Assembly (NCBI RefSeq): GCF_030719035.1
Contig: NZ_CP132203.1
Coordinates: forward strand, 5,970,501 to 6,034,500
Length of the DNA: 64,000 nt
Direction: 5' to 3'
Source: Hahella sp. HNIBRBA332
GTDB lineage: Bacteria; Pseudomonadota; Gammaproteobacteria; Pseudomonadales; Oleiphilaceae
Part shown: positions 49,501 to 57,691 of the stretch, one piece after another
Position numbering within the stretch: position 1 is the first letter of the stretch
Layout: each line of letters starts with the position of its first letter
The notes under the pieces: model-generated
What the model was told of the DNA's origin: nothing
The model's database searches: none
Seen by the model: the letters and a program-made list of their open reading frames with translations, nothing else
Made by a program: the position numbers and the translations under genes

Positions 49501-50682
49501 ATCTTTTAATGCCGGTCCCTTCAACGTTCTTTTCGAAAGGGAGTACTGGCCCACGCCTCTGGGATGATGGGTGGTGGAGATCACCTCATAGTCATAGGCA
49601 ATCGTCGCGCCTGAAGGCACAGTGACAGAGCGAAGTTTCTTCCCTTTCTTATCCGTGTAGGTAAAGCCCCAGGTCGTATTATCGGGAAGCGTTACGGTTT
49701 TCAGTCCGTCATGGATCTGCTTACCCATCTCTTCCTTGAAAAAGTGATCATACTTCCAGACACGGTTTCCCGTTGATTCATGTACGACTATTTCTTTCAA
49801 ATAGGGAATCACGCCAACAGATGGTGAAGCCGTGCCAAAACGCCACGTTGAAGTCACGTTTTCTTGCGTCGGCTCTCCGTAATTGAAATCTATCAGGCGC
49901 CCATCATTGGTTGTAATCTGCTTGGGGAATATGTGCTCCTTCGCCGAAATCTCGCTTCCTTCGCAGCTTTCCCGTTCTGGTTTTGACATGGGAAATTTCA
50001 TGCACTGACCGTTTCTTACATAGTCAGTGGAAACCTTTCTGTGGTATTTGTATTTGATCCAGTTACCGTAGGCGTCAGTCACTGAAGAGGCATACACTAA
50101 TAGCTGACCGCCAACATTATATTCACTCCTTCTGTCCGCACTTTGGTTCTGGTCAAAGACGTAGGTTTTACCATCGGGAGAATAGGCGGTGACATTCAGC
50201 TCGTCGATTTTCCCCTTCCAACCCACCTCGCCACGAACAGACAATAGTTCGCCATCTTTAATGACCAAAGGGACCGCCTTGCTACCAGGGATTTCGAGGG
50301 TTATGCCACTGACTTCATGATCCCCCCAGCAGTGCTGCCCCTTGTCTCCATGATCCCGACATTCATTCCACGTTTTGACCACATAAGAAAGACGGGGCAT
50401 ATCAATATTCCAAGGCCCCAGTATTTCTTTCCCGTGATCCGCCAAGTTAAAGGAACGATAAATATCGATATCCATGCCGCCTTGCCCAGGCAAGGAAAAC
50501 TCTTTGACGGACCATCTAACCTCCCCAGTAAATTCGTCTAGTTGCTCGCCGGATATCGCCGTATTGCCGGTATCCGCCGCAGCGAGAAAGGTGTTTTCTA
50601 TTTGATCGCTTTCAGCCAGGGCCACTCCCGTCGTCATAACCAGTGGAGCGAACCATTTCCATATATGCTTGTTCCTGAGCAT
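46576..50682 (-). CDS. Rhs/YD-repeat protein lacking the core and toxin end
   Basis: 1368 residues with a signal peptide (APLVMTTGVALAES). Numerous YD repeats are visible (YEYDGLNRVTKVSPP, TYDPAGNIRTRDVAS, GFDALGNITAITNYV, TYDGLGRLKTANGAW). They form the large hollow beta barrel that encloses the toxin in intact Rhs proteins. At ~1235, after YVMFDGKVVTEIEQD, where a normal Rhs would continue to the core, it instead has a ~130-residue extra domain (TTTEPTSFVVTPFKDNAS to the end). The next gene supplies the missing core and toxin, so the complex probably assembles from two exported chains. Confidence 0.92.
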   Translation of the reverse strand: MLRNKHIWKWFAPLVMTTGVALAESDQIENTFLAAADTGNTAISGEQLDEFTGEVRWSVKEFSLPGQGGMDIDIYRSFNLADHGKEILGPWNIDMPRLSYVVKTWNECRDHGDKGQHCWGDHEVSGITLEIPGSKAVPLVIKDGELLSVRGEVGWKGKIDELNVTAYSPDGKTYVFDQNQSADRRSEYNVGGQLLVYASSVTDAYGNWIKYKYHRKVSTDYVRNGQCMKFPMSKPERESCEGSEISAKEHIFPKQITTNDGRLIDFNYGEPTQENVTSTWRFGTASPSVGVIPYLKEIVVHESTGNRVWKYDHFFKEEMGKQIHDGLKTVTLPDNTTWGFTYTDKKGKKLRSVTVPSGATIAYDYEVISTTHHPRGVGQYSLSKRTLKGPALKDSVTTFSYDDVWFDNDRFWKTVSVSPSAKTEKVFWHTNIGINNDRVAREGQLYSVKVFEPAGGNPLRTIEYTYDTWGKVGRFYGENLNIKNLYAIKNATPLMLSKMVVDGKYVTQYADFTSYYQPQTITEVTGGKSRVTRKTYLNQQWESVSKPQLIGLPLQVKIEGDNGESWINSISYNEKGQVESTTINGITESYAYHDTGDLRKRGYTNTWGYQEIYYLNYFRGMPTLEEYPSSGAIRREVNPSGTVQWQEDQEGNRTYYEYDGLNRVTKVSPPNIAPTYYAYETNKVAEAREGTLYRKEIALDGLGRPYLTKMEGAGVTPTYTRTEYDAAGRTVFTSYPSYNSTEGHGVRKTYDALNQILTETTTVDNSVTQYCYGSACASYLTGYGFDYATTVTDAKGYKTANLMEGFGSPEKTWSRYVVQDISGEDRQVTTLNRNKTGDITSVNQGGVTRSYGYYAGTHKLKTINEPERNPVTFTYDPAGNIRTRDVASVGTTTYSYYPNNRLQKIDYPTGHDVVYYYYMNGLLKTLTKGMTSWSYEYTPTGSLDKETLTITVLDPKIFALDYEYDDSGFLRRIAYPNDFYVEYDVNDLGQVTRVNSPVGELVSGVSYHPTGTPSHYQYGNGQVVAQALNDRRFVSHATSAKGGVVASNLSYGFDALGNITAITNYVDNNQSVSGLTYDGLGRLKTANGAWGTGSFTYDHKDNLISKSLGNLGSIGYVYDAGSNRLKSTTGIPYAFQYDGYGNVVNNGRFTMTYDHSGDMLSIVTNSSPVANVPQVDIDYEYDGHGLRALEIHEDKGIYQAHSMSGDLLYEEDMVNLIATNYVMFDGKVVTEIEQDIEPPETTTEPTSFVVTPFKDNASIGYSGGLIPYGSISSDMIESDNYQVKLIYLTARTGTTGIHRLSIAFKGDIPTSLFAKLRLISFEFDFDKAERFYMTIGGVPQTSFYWEIDYDTMSRLRDSTEWPATIFPN

Positions 50683-51280
50683 AGCTTCCTCAATAAAACT
50701 TCATGTTAATAAAGGCGATAGCAATGATTGTGCTTGGTGGTTGAACTGGGTATTAAGCAGGTGAACCACAAAGCAACCAAAGTTGCATTTCAGATTGAAG
50801 AAGAAAAGAAAGCAGGGAGAATAAGGAGTGAATGTTTCGATAGCGTCCCTGCCGTCTCTTTTTCTCTCAGATACTCAAAGACATGATTCGGGCTTTAATA
50901 GCTCGATTTTTCAATGTTTGAGCACTGTTTCCATTTAGCGAGCGGCATATTAATAAATTTTGAACCTGATTAGAAGTCTCCTTAGTCGAACAAAGAATAT
51001 ACAATATAAGTTGCCATTAAACACAATGTCAAATGCATTTTTAGCTAAACATCATTAGGAGAGGAGAACATCAACTTGTTAAGACTAAGCGGGAGAGCGA
51101 CACTTACTGACGCTTCAATGGATAAATTATAGACATCGCCGGGATATACAGAATTTCTGAATCTCTAGCGACTAATTGCCTTCTCCTTGAGTTGGTAATG
51201 GAAGAAGTTTACACTTCATCGTAAATCAATGATTTTTGTAAACCTTTACAATAACTCCATCAGGATAAGAGAGGACAGCA
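50683..51280. other. ~600 bp intergenic region between divergent Rhs and XRE-ImmA genes
   Basis: AT-rich, with no supported coding frame. It should contain the promoters of both flanking operons, but none stands out. Nothing else is supported. Confidence 0.45.
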
Positions 51281-52345
51281 ATGTTCAGCATTCGACTCAA
51301 ACGAGCTCGCAAGGCAGCCGGGTTATCCCTGCGCGAGCTAGGAGCGCGTGTTGAGGTATCCCATGCTGCTATCAAAAAGTACGAGGATGGTACAACCATG
51401 CCTTCAAGCGATATTCTCATTAAACTATCGCGAGCCTTAAATGTACGCACAGAATATTTCTTTCGACCAGAAGCTGTAGAGCTTGAAAATATTGAATACC
51501 GCAAACGAGGGACCCTCCCAAAGAAACAACTGAAGGCTATTACACACAAAGTCATTGACCAGATTGAGCGTCGGATTGAGCTGGAAAATCTTTTTCCTCA
51601 GCCACCGGTCAAAACGTTTGCTCCAGTAGCAGAACTACCTGGACAGGTCGACACAATGGAGCAAATAGAAAGCATTGCCGAGACTGTTCGGGACGCTTGG
51701 GAGTTGGGATACGATCCGATTCCCGATCTGATCGATGTTCTGGAAACTAACGGCATTCGCGTGTTCAAAATCGACACGGATGGCGAGAACAAGTTTGATG
51801 GCCTCGCCGCTCGGGTTAATGACATGCCCATCGTTGTTGTAGGCCGTCATTGGCCAGGAGATCGTCAGCGTTTTACGCTAGCGCATGAACTGGGGCACCT
51901 TATGTTGGAAGGCCGTCTCACGGAAGGTCTGAATGAAGAGCTCGCCAGCAACCGCTTTGCCGGTGCTTTCTTGTTTCCCCGCAATTCTGTGCTACAAGAG
52001 CTAGGTCAGCGCCGAAACGCCATAGAGCTCAAGGAGTTAGGGTTGCTTAAAGAAGAGTTTGGCTTATCAATGGCAGGCATCCTTTATCGGGCCCGAGATG
52101 TTGGCATCATTTCTCACGCCTATCGGGAAGAGCAAGCCAAGTTATTCTACTCCAAGGGGTGGCATCTGAAGGAGCCAGGACTTGATTACCCTTCCGAGCA
52201 AGCACATGTTTTCGAGCAATTGGTATTTCACGCGCTTGCCGAAGAGTACATTGGTGAATCGAAAGCGGCGGAACTTATGAATTTGTCGCTACATCAGTTC
52301 CAACGTGTTCGCTTCATGGAAAGCGGCAATGCAGTTTTTAATTAG
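51281..52345 (+). CDS. XRE/ImmA-IrrE antitoxin-like metalloprotease
   Basis: 354 residues. The N-terminal helix-turn-helix (FSIRLKRARKAAGLSLRELG, VSHAAIKKYEDGTTMPSSDI) is followed from ~155 by an ImmA/IrrE peptidase domain with the zinc motif H202-E-L-G-H206 and the downstream acidic ligand region (ASNRFAGAFLFPR). In XRE-ImmA proteins the protease part can cleave a repressor. Here a PIN-domain gene overlaps its end by 17 nt, so the pair is best read as a toxin-antitoxin unit of the COG2856/PIN type. Confidence 0.85.
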   Translation: MFSIRLKRARKAAGLSLRELGARVEVSHAAIKKYEDGTTMPSSDILIKLSRALNVRTEYFFRPEAVELENIEYRKRGTLPKKQLKAITHKVIDQIERRIELENLFPQPPVKTFAPVAELPGQVDTMEQIESIAETVRDAWELGYDPIPDLIDVLETNGIRVFKIDTDGENKFDGLAARVNDMPIVVVGRHWPGDRQRFTLAHELGHLMLEGRLTEGLNEELASNRFAGAFLFPRNSVLQELGQRRNAIELKELGLLKEEFGLSMAGILYRARDVGIISHAYREEQAKLFYSKGWHLKEPGLDYPSEQAHVFEQLVFHALAEEYIGESKAAELMNLSLHQFQRVRFMESGNAVFN

Positions 52346-52832
52346 CGACGCCAACATCTTGATTGACATTGAGGTTGGCGACCTAGCTGCGCCAATGTTT
52401 AGTCTTGGCTACAAATTCCTCGTCCCTGACATTCTCTATTACGAGGAGTTGGAGGAACAGCATGCCCATTTGCTAGACCTAGGACTACAAATTCGTTCGT
52501 TATCGGAACAAGGGGTCAGACGAATGGAGACGCTGGCCCAAAGGTATGCAAGACCAGGGCGTAATGACTTGTTCGCACTAGCCTTGGCCGAAGCCGAGAA
52601 GTGTCCACTATTAACTGGCGACGCCGCATTGAGGCAGGCGGCAGAAACAGAGCAAATCGACGTCAAAGGCACGATTTGGCTTATTCTAGAAATGGTTCGC
52701 GAAGAGCGTATCACTGTGGCTGTAGCCAGAGCGGCGCTAGACAGAATGCGCAGCTCTGGCCGGCGATTGCCGTGGGATGTGGCGGAAGAACTCCTGTCAG
52801 AACTCGAAGCCAATTCACAAAGCGACAACTAA
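52329..52832 (+). CDS. PIN-domain toxin (ribonuclease-like)
   Basis: 167 residues from ATG 52329, preceded by GGAAAG. Four acidic active-site positions of a PIN nuclease are visible: D7 (LISDANILID), E39/E40 (YYEELEEQ), D80 (GRNDLFALALA) and D98 (LLTGDAALR). PIN toxins cut tRNA or mRNA when freed from their antitoxin. It overlaps the XRE-ImmA stop, so it is translationally coupled to its putative antitoxin. Confidence 0.8.
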   Translation: MQFLISDANILIDIEVGDLAAPMFSLGYKFLVPDILYYEELEEQHAHLLDLGLQIRSLSEQGVRRMETLAQRYARPGRNDLFALALAEAEKCPLLTGDAALRQAAETEQIDVKGTIWLILEMVREERITVAVARAALDRMRSSGRRLPWDVAEELLSELEANSQSDN

Positions 52833-53194
52833 TCTATCAGCCGACTAATAAAACGCGCGAAAAAGCCAATCGCATTTCTCTCTTGATAGCTTGGCCGGCT
52901 GAGCAGTGTATAATTCCGAACCCCGTAGTAGAGCCCGACAAGACCGCAAGCAATTCCCGCCCACTCAAACCAATGGATTCTTTTTCCGAACACCGCTTGT
53001 AACATGGGTTGGTAGATATTGCCTGACATTGCCTCAAGCTTTGAAACAAGCCAAAAAGGCATTATGAAGTAGAGGGACACAAATAATATCGCCCCCATTA
53101 AAAGCGCGCCCCACCAGGGCAATCTAGCGCCAACATGAGTAGCGTCAGAAATGATTGATATGTTAGAGCTGTTTTTCCTATAGCGACGTCCCAT
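52829..53194 (-). CDS. Two-helix membrane protein resembling the N-terminus of Mrr-type membrane restriction proteins
   Basis: 121 residues from ATG 53194 (AGGAAG upstream). Transmembrane helices at LPWWGALLMGAILFVSLYFI and WFEWAGIACGLVGLYYGV. Proteins with such a basic N-terminus and LPWW-type first helix often continue into an Mrr-like nuclease domain; that domain is absent here. It may be a truncated defence gene or a separate small membrane protein. It overlaps the end of the PIN gene by 4 nt on the opposite strand. Confidence 0.45.
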   Translation of the reverse strand: MGRRYRKNSSNISIISDATHVGARLPWWGALLMGAILFVSLYFIMPFWLVSKLEAMSGNIYQPMLQAVFGKRIHWFEWAGIACGLVGLYYGVRNYTLLSRPSYQERNAIGFFARFISRLID

Positions 53195-53338
53195 TCTTGG
53201 CTTCCTAATTAACTCATTCGTTGTTTCGTAGCGATCACAAGACACACATTTTCACTGCAAATTACCATTGAGCAAACTTCCACTTCGGGTCTGATCTGAC
53301 CGAACTCCGTCGCGGCACGAGTTCGCCCCTGTTCTATA

Positions 53339-54436
53339 TTAACCTGGCATCGATATAGATATGATACAATGCCCATATGATTATAGAAGACGCTCGCTCA
53401 TTACCTGCCGCAGCGCAGGAAGAAAAAAGAAAACAGGCCGTGCGACTGCGCAAGCAGGGGTATAGCTATCAGGAAATAGCCGATAAGGTCGGTGTCCATA
53501 ACCTGACGGTGGGAAAGTGGATCAGAGCTTATGAAGCGCAAGGGGTTAGCGGGATTAAATCCAAGCCCCGCGGACGAGAGCCCGGCTCGGGACAGCGATT
53601 GACGCCAAGCCAGGAGAACCGAATCAGATGTTTGATTGTCGATAAAAGCCCGGACCAGCTCAAGCTGGAGTATGCGCTCTGGACCCGTAAGGCGGTGCAA
53701 CAGCTTATTGCGCAGGAGACGGGAGAGCACTTGGCGATCCGAACGGTTGGCAGTTATCTGACCGCCTGGGGTTTCACGCCGCAGAAGCCGGTGAAGAAAG
53801 CGTATGAGCAAAACCCGTCTCAAGTCGAGAAGTGGCTGAAGGAGGAATATCCGGTCATCAGTGGACGAGCGAAGGCGGAAGGGGCGGAGATCTATTGGGG
53901 CGATGAGACAGGGCTTCGAAGCGACGCTCAACATGGGCGGGGCTATGCGCCGAAAGGGAAAACGCCGGTGATTCGCCTGAACGCCAAGCGTGAGTCGGTC
54001 AACATGATCTCGGCGATCAGCAACCAGGGCAAAGTGCGGTTTCAAATCTATGACGGCTCAATGGACGCAGACCGGTTGATAGGGTTCATGAAGCGGCTGA
54101 TCCAAGACGCCCAACGGAAGGTCTTCCTGATACTGGACAATTTGAGAGTCCATCACGCCAAGGTTGTGAAGGCCTGGCTTGAGGAGAATGAGGATCGTAT
54201 AGAAGTGTTCTATTTACCCGCCTATTCCCCGGAATTGAACCCGGACGAATACTTGAATTGTGATTTAAAAGCGGGAGTTCACAGTGGTAAGCCGGCACGA
54301 AAGAAAGGGGATCTCAAAAAGAAAGTTCGATCCCATATGTGTATGTTGCAAAAGAAGCCTTCGAGGGTGAAAAAATACTTTAACCACCCAAGCATCAAAT
54401 ATGCGGCATAGAATGCCTATATCGATGCCGGATTAA
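53339..54436 (+). mobile_element. Complete IS630-family insertion sequence with TA duplication
   Basis: 1098 bp. Terminal repeats TTAACCTGGCATCGATATAG (left) and TTAATCCGGCATCGATATAG (right, inward) agree at 18 of 20 positions. Flanking TA dinucleotides at 53337-53338 and 54437-54438 are the expected IS630/Tc1-mariner target duplication. The transposase is intact, so this is the likely active parent of the damaged copies at 12889 and 30292. Confidence 0.92.
53377..54411 (+). CDS. IS630-family DDE transposase
   Basis: 344 residues. The N-terminal helix-turn-helix (RKQGYSYQEIADKVGVHNLT) and a central winged-helix region (EYALWTRKAVQQLI) precede the catalytic domain with the DDE triad: IYWGDETGLRSDAQ (D), VFLILDNLRVHHAKV (D) and FYLPAYSPELNPDEYL (E). 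The reading frame is complete. Terminal repeats are close on both sides. Confidence 0.93.
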   Translation: MIIEDARSLPAAAQEEKRKQAVRLRKQGYSYQEIADKVGVHNLTVGKWIRAYEAQGVSGIKSKPRGREPGSGQRLTPSQENRIRCLIVDKSPDQLKLEYALWTRKAVQQLIAQETGEHLAIRTVGSYLTAWGFTPQKPVKKAYEQNPSQVEKWLKEEYPVISGRAKAEGAEIYWGDETGLRSDAQHGRGYAPKGKTPVIRLNAKRESVNMISAISNQGKVRFQIYDGSMDADRLIGFMKRLIQDAQRKVFLILDNLRVHHAKVVKAWLEENEDRIEVFYLPAYSPELNPDEYLNCDLKAGVHSGKPARKKGDLKKKVRSHMCMLQKKPSRVKKYFNHPSIKYAA

Positions 54437-54725
54437 TAAAACCCGGAGGATTCCCCTTGTGCATCGCTCGCCTCTTCGTCGGTCGAAATATTACCGCCCT
54501 TGTACTGCTGCGATACATCTCGGAAGGTTATGCGACACTTATTGCTTCGAATCCAAGCTAACTTAAAGCAACTAGTTCGCTACTGCGCCCATATTCGCCA
54601 AAAAGCAGTGGGATTTGTGTATCCATTTCTGGGCGGCTACCCTTTATTCTGATTGCTGTAGCTATTATCCCCAACCATAAAAATTAATGATACTATCCTT
54701 GGGTAACCTACGCGCAGGAATGGAT

Positions 54726-56486
54726 ATGGCCAAAGTTTACTTAGATCATTTGATACCGCGAGACAATTTCAGGTATGTTGACAAGAATAGACAGGGGCTT
54801 ATGGAGGATACCTATAAGCAATCGGACATCCGACTCAGTGATATCGCTGTCGATTGGTTCACAAGATTACGAAAGCCCGACTTCCAGCGAGAAACGAACT
54901 CTTGGTCCCCAGAGGGATGCGTCGCGTTACTCAAGTCAATACTCAATGGGGATGTTGTTCCAGGAATTATTGTCTGGAAGAGTAATGAGTCAACCTTGAT
55001 CTATGTAATAGATGGCGCGCACAGACTGTCAGTTTTAAGGGCATGGATGCTTGATGACTGGGGGGACAAAAACATCGCGTATTACAATGAGCTACACAAA
55101 GCTGAAATTGTGTCTGCCGCAGAACAAGTCCGACAGATTGTAAACTCGGAAGTTGGATCATATGAAGACTTCAAATCTTTTCACCAACAGCTTCGACATT
55201 TGGTTAATGAGTCAAAAGCTCCCAGGAAGGAGATGTCTTCTTGGGCATTTCAACGAGCGAATTTTTACTCAAGCATCACTGATGGTTTAACTTTGGTGAC
55301 CCAATGGGTCAAAGGGACATATCAAGAAGCGGAACGCTCATTCTTACAAATAAATAGAAGCGGTGAAAGGCTAGGTTCTTTTGAGCAAATGTTGATTGAG
55401 CATAGAAATGGCCCATATGGCAGAGTCGTTTCCAGTATAGTTAGCTCAGGACGGTCGGGCCACTTCTGGCCTGAGGGTGAAATAGAAGAGGAGCTTAACA
55501 TTTATGTTGACGAATTTCCAAAGTATGCCGAGTCGATACATAATATTTTATTTCGCCCCCCTTACAATGGTGAAATATTAGACTTTAACCAGCCTTTGGT
55601 TATATCAAAACCAAGCGATAGATATGAAGACGGGCTTGAACTCGTAGCTCTAATATCTGAAAACTTATTACTATCCACAGATGAGTTAAAGTTGGAGTTA
55701 CTCTCGAAGCATTGTACATCTGGAACACGAACAATAATAACACAGGCGAATGAGATTTTTCGCGTGGTACTCGACAGACTGTCACAGCTTATTGGAGAAA
55801 ACACTAACCCGAAGTCTTTGGGCATAGTGCCTCTTATATACACCTACAACCATCAAGGCGTATATTCTAGAAACTTATTATATGCATTTGTGTACTGGTT
55901 ATTCTCTGGAACTGACCAAGAGATCCGTGATAGGAAGATATTGTATAGCAGCGTGAGAGAACGATTTGAACGAATACTAACGACATTCAAATCTCAAATC
56001 ACTAGCGTCGCATCCAGAAAAGGGGGAACGTTCAAATCAACAAAAGATATCTCCCAAACTCTAAACACCACTTTAACAATTTTAGTGGGAAACAGAGATA
56101 AATCATATCCGGCGGTCAGTGAGCTTATAAAGAAAGAGTTTGATTTTACACCTCCGAAGTCTGACGCCCATCCAGGCAGAACTATTCGAAAGTCTCAAAA
56201 AAATAAAGTTAATATAAACAGTTTAGTTGAAAGCTCTGTAAGGTGTGCGATTTGTGGGGGATTAATAGACCTTCGCCAAGGTAAGCAGTATGACCATCAT
56301 TTTGAAAAATACTCAAAAGTTAAAATAACAGAATCTGCTAATATGAAGCCCACTCATCCGTTTTGCAATAATATGCGGGATAAAATCGAGGCATTACAAA
56401 AAAGCAACTCAAGTGCTAAGTTGCCAAAATTTGTGCCAGGAGAGGCTCCCCAACATACAAACCAACGTCAGCTTACTTTGTTTTAA
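54726..56486 (+). CDS. DUF262-HNH protein (GmrSD-like defence nuclease candidate)
   Basis: 586 residues from ATG 54726, with AGGA 6 nt upstream. The N-terminal DUF262/ParB-like domain has LRKPDFQRETNSWSPE and the characteristic VIDGAHRLSVLRAWM (normally DGQQR). A long helical middle section follows. The C-terminus ends in an HNH/zinc motif: VRCAICGGLIDLRQ, then YDHHFEKYSKV and HPFCNN. DUF262 proteins include type IV and other nucleotide-dependent restriction systems. It borders a restriction-modification cluster, which supports a defence role. Confidence 0.8.
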   Translation: MAKVYLDHLIPRDNFRYVDKNRQGLMEDTYKQSDIRLSDIAVDWFTRLRKPDFQRETNSWSPEGCVALLKSILNGDVVPGIIVWKSNESTLIYVIDGAHRLSVLRAWMLDDWGDKNIAYYNELHKAEIVSAAEQVRQIVNSEVGSYEDFKSFHQQLRHLVNESKAPRKEMSSWAFQRANFYSSITDGLTLVTQWVKGTYQEAERSFLQINRSGERLGSFEQMLIEHRNGPYGRVVSSIVSSGRSGHFWPEGEIEEELNIYVDEFPKYAESIHNILFRPPYNGEILDFNQPLVISKPSDRYEDGLELVALISENLLLSTDELKLELLSKHCTSGTRTIITQANEIFRVVLDRLSQLIGENTNPKSLGIVPLIYTYNHQGVYSRNLLYAFVYWLFSGTDQEIRDRKILYSSVRERFERILTTFKSQITSVASRKGGTFKSTKDISQTLNTTLTILVGNRDKSYPAVSELIKKEFDFTPPKSDAHPGRTIRKSQKNKVNINSLVESSVRCAICGGLIDLRQGKQYDHHFEKYSKVKITESANMKPTHPFCNNMRDKIEALQKSNSSAKLPKFVPGEAPQHTNQRQLTLF

Positions 56487-56504
56487 GTAACATATGCGGC
56501 TTAA

Positions 56505-56521
56505 GGGTCCTTAAAGGACCC
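56505..56521. terminator. Hairpin between convergent genes
   Basis: GGGTCCTT and AAGGACCC form an 8 bp stem between the convergent DUF262-HNH and GIY-YIG genes. No T-run on either strand, so termination strength is uncertain. Confidence 0.4.
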
Positions 56522-56538
56522 CGTATAAGTAGCGCAAT

Positions 56539-57087
56539 CTACTCTCCGCCAAGATTTTCAGCCCAGGGTCGCCCTGGGTGAAGCCGATCCCAATCTGACT
56601 TGGCCTGCTCATACCTTCCCTTCCCCGGATCGTTGTTTCCGAATCCAAATATCGTGGTGTTCCAAACTGGGCGCCACTCCCTTATCAAATGGGACTCGAC
56701 CACGGAAATCAACGAGGACGATTCTCCGGACATGATCATGAAGCGGCATTTGAAATCCGAAAGGTCCAAGTTCGAAGCCTGCTTGATGCTTCTCGCGTGC
56801 GAACTCAGCCTCTTTTTCAATTTGGGCTCAGTGACGCTTGATTCGGCTCCTGTTCTCCAACCGGTCGGAACGGCTTTCCCCACATAAAGAGGCGCGCCTC
56901 TTTCGCGCTCCAACTGGTAGCTGGAGTGGGAGCCTTGATAATAAAGGGTGTATACCCCGGCGCCTAGAAAGTTCGAGTTTGGCGGTAGATCGTACAGGGG
57001 AGTTCTTTGCAGGAATGTCATCGCCTCCCTGACCAGCTGTGCTATTTTCGTTGAATGGAACATATGCTCGTGGGCATTTACCGACAT
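56539..57087 (-). CDS. Eco29kI-type GIY-YIG restriction endonuclease (first)
   Basis: 182 residues. The GIY-YIG motif is in the Eco29kI form (GAGVYTLYYQG and APLYVGKAVPTGWRTG). It is followed by LSSHARSIKQASNLDLSDFK and C-terminal hallmarks GFGNNDPGKGRYEQAKSDWD then HPGRPWAENLGG. The glutamate region VVESHLIREWRPVWN matches the metal-binding helix. Eco29kI cuts CCGCGG, but the site here is unknown. No methyltransferase reads in the same direction; the shared one is at 57692-58870. Confidence 0.88.
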   Translation of the reverse strand: MSVNAHEHMFHSTKIAQLVREAMTFLQRTPLYDLPPNSNFLGAGVYTLYYQGSHSSYQLERERGAPLYVGKAVPTGWRTGAESSVTEPKLKKRLSSHARSIKQASNLDLSDFKCRFMIMSGESSSLISVVESHLIREWRPVWNTTIFGFGNNDPGKGRYEQAKSDWDRLHPGRPWAENLGGE

Positions 57088-57280
57088 CCGGAAACCTCCT
57101 TATTTGGCAAAAAAGTATCCTATTCACCGGTTGACTTTTTAACAATAGGGGCTTCACCCAGGGGTATATTTCTTAACTTGAAAGGCTTCCCCGCCAGAGT
57201 TGTAATGGCGCCGGAACGGTGCTATTACTACGCGCGCTTAAATAGGGGACGACGCACGGGAGAGAAAAAGGACTAGCGAC

Positions 57281-57685
57281 ATGGTGGACTCGGTCACGCC
57301 GTCTCGGCGATCTGAAATCATGGGCAGGGTCAGGTCAAAGGATACCTCTCCGGAGATGGCCGTGAGAAAGATGGTCCACTCCCTAGGGTATAGATATCGC
57401 CTCCACCGGAAGGACCTTCCCGGACGTCCGGACCTCGTTTTTCCGGGGCGCGGAAAAATAATCTTTGTCCATGGGTGCTTTTGGCATCGTCATCCTGGAT
57501 GTTCGCTAGCCCGAGTTCCCAAATCGCGAGTTGATTTTTGGGAGGCTAAACTCAATGCGAACCGGGAGCGGGATCTTCAGACGTTGAAAAAGCTTGAAGA
57601 GATGGGCTGGTCTTGTCTGGTGATATGGGAGTGCGAAATAAGGGAAAGTGGTTTAAGGGAACGAATAAAAGAATTTTTGGGGTAG
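57281..57685 (+). CDS. vsr: Very short patch repair endonuclease
   Basis: 134 residues. The Vsr signature is complete: RSEIMGRVRSKDTSPEMAVR, LGYRYRLHRKDLPGRPDLVF and IIFVHGCFWHRHPGCSLA, and WSCLVIWECEI near the end. It nicks at T:G mismatches made by deamination of 5-methylcytosine. It stops 6 nt before the C5-cytosine methyltransferase, so it protects the genome from mutations at that enzyme's sites. Confidence 0.95.
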   Translation: MVDSVTPSRRSEIMGRVRSKDTSPEMAVRKMVHSLGYRYRLHRKDLPGRPDLVFPGRGKIIFVHGCFWHRHPGCSLARVPKSRVDFWEAKLNANRERDLQTLKKLEEMGWSCLVIWECEIRESGLRERIKEFLG

Positions 57686-57691
57686 AAGGCA

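Noticed and set aside
57055..57276. Plus-strand 73-residue ORF before vsr
   Set aside because: It overlaps the start of the GIY-YIG gene on the other strand and lacks motifs; most likely a shadow and part of the divergent promoter region.
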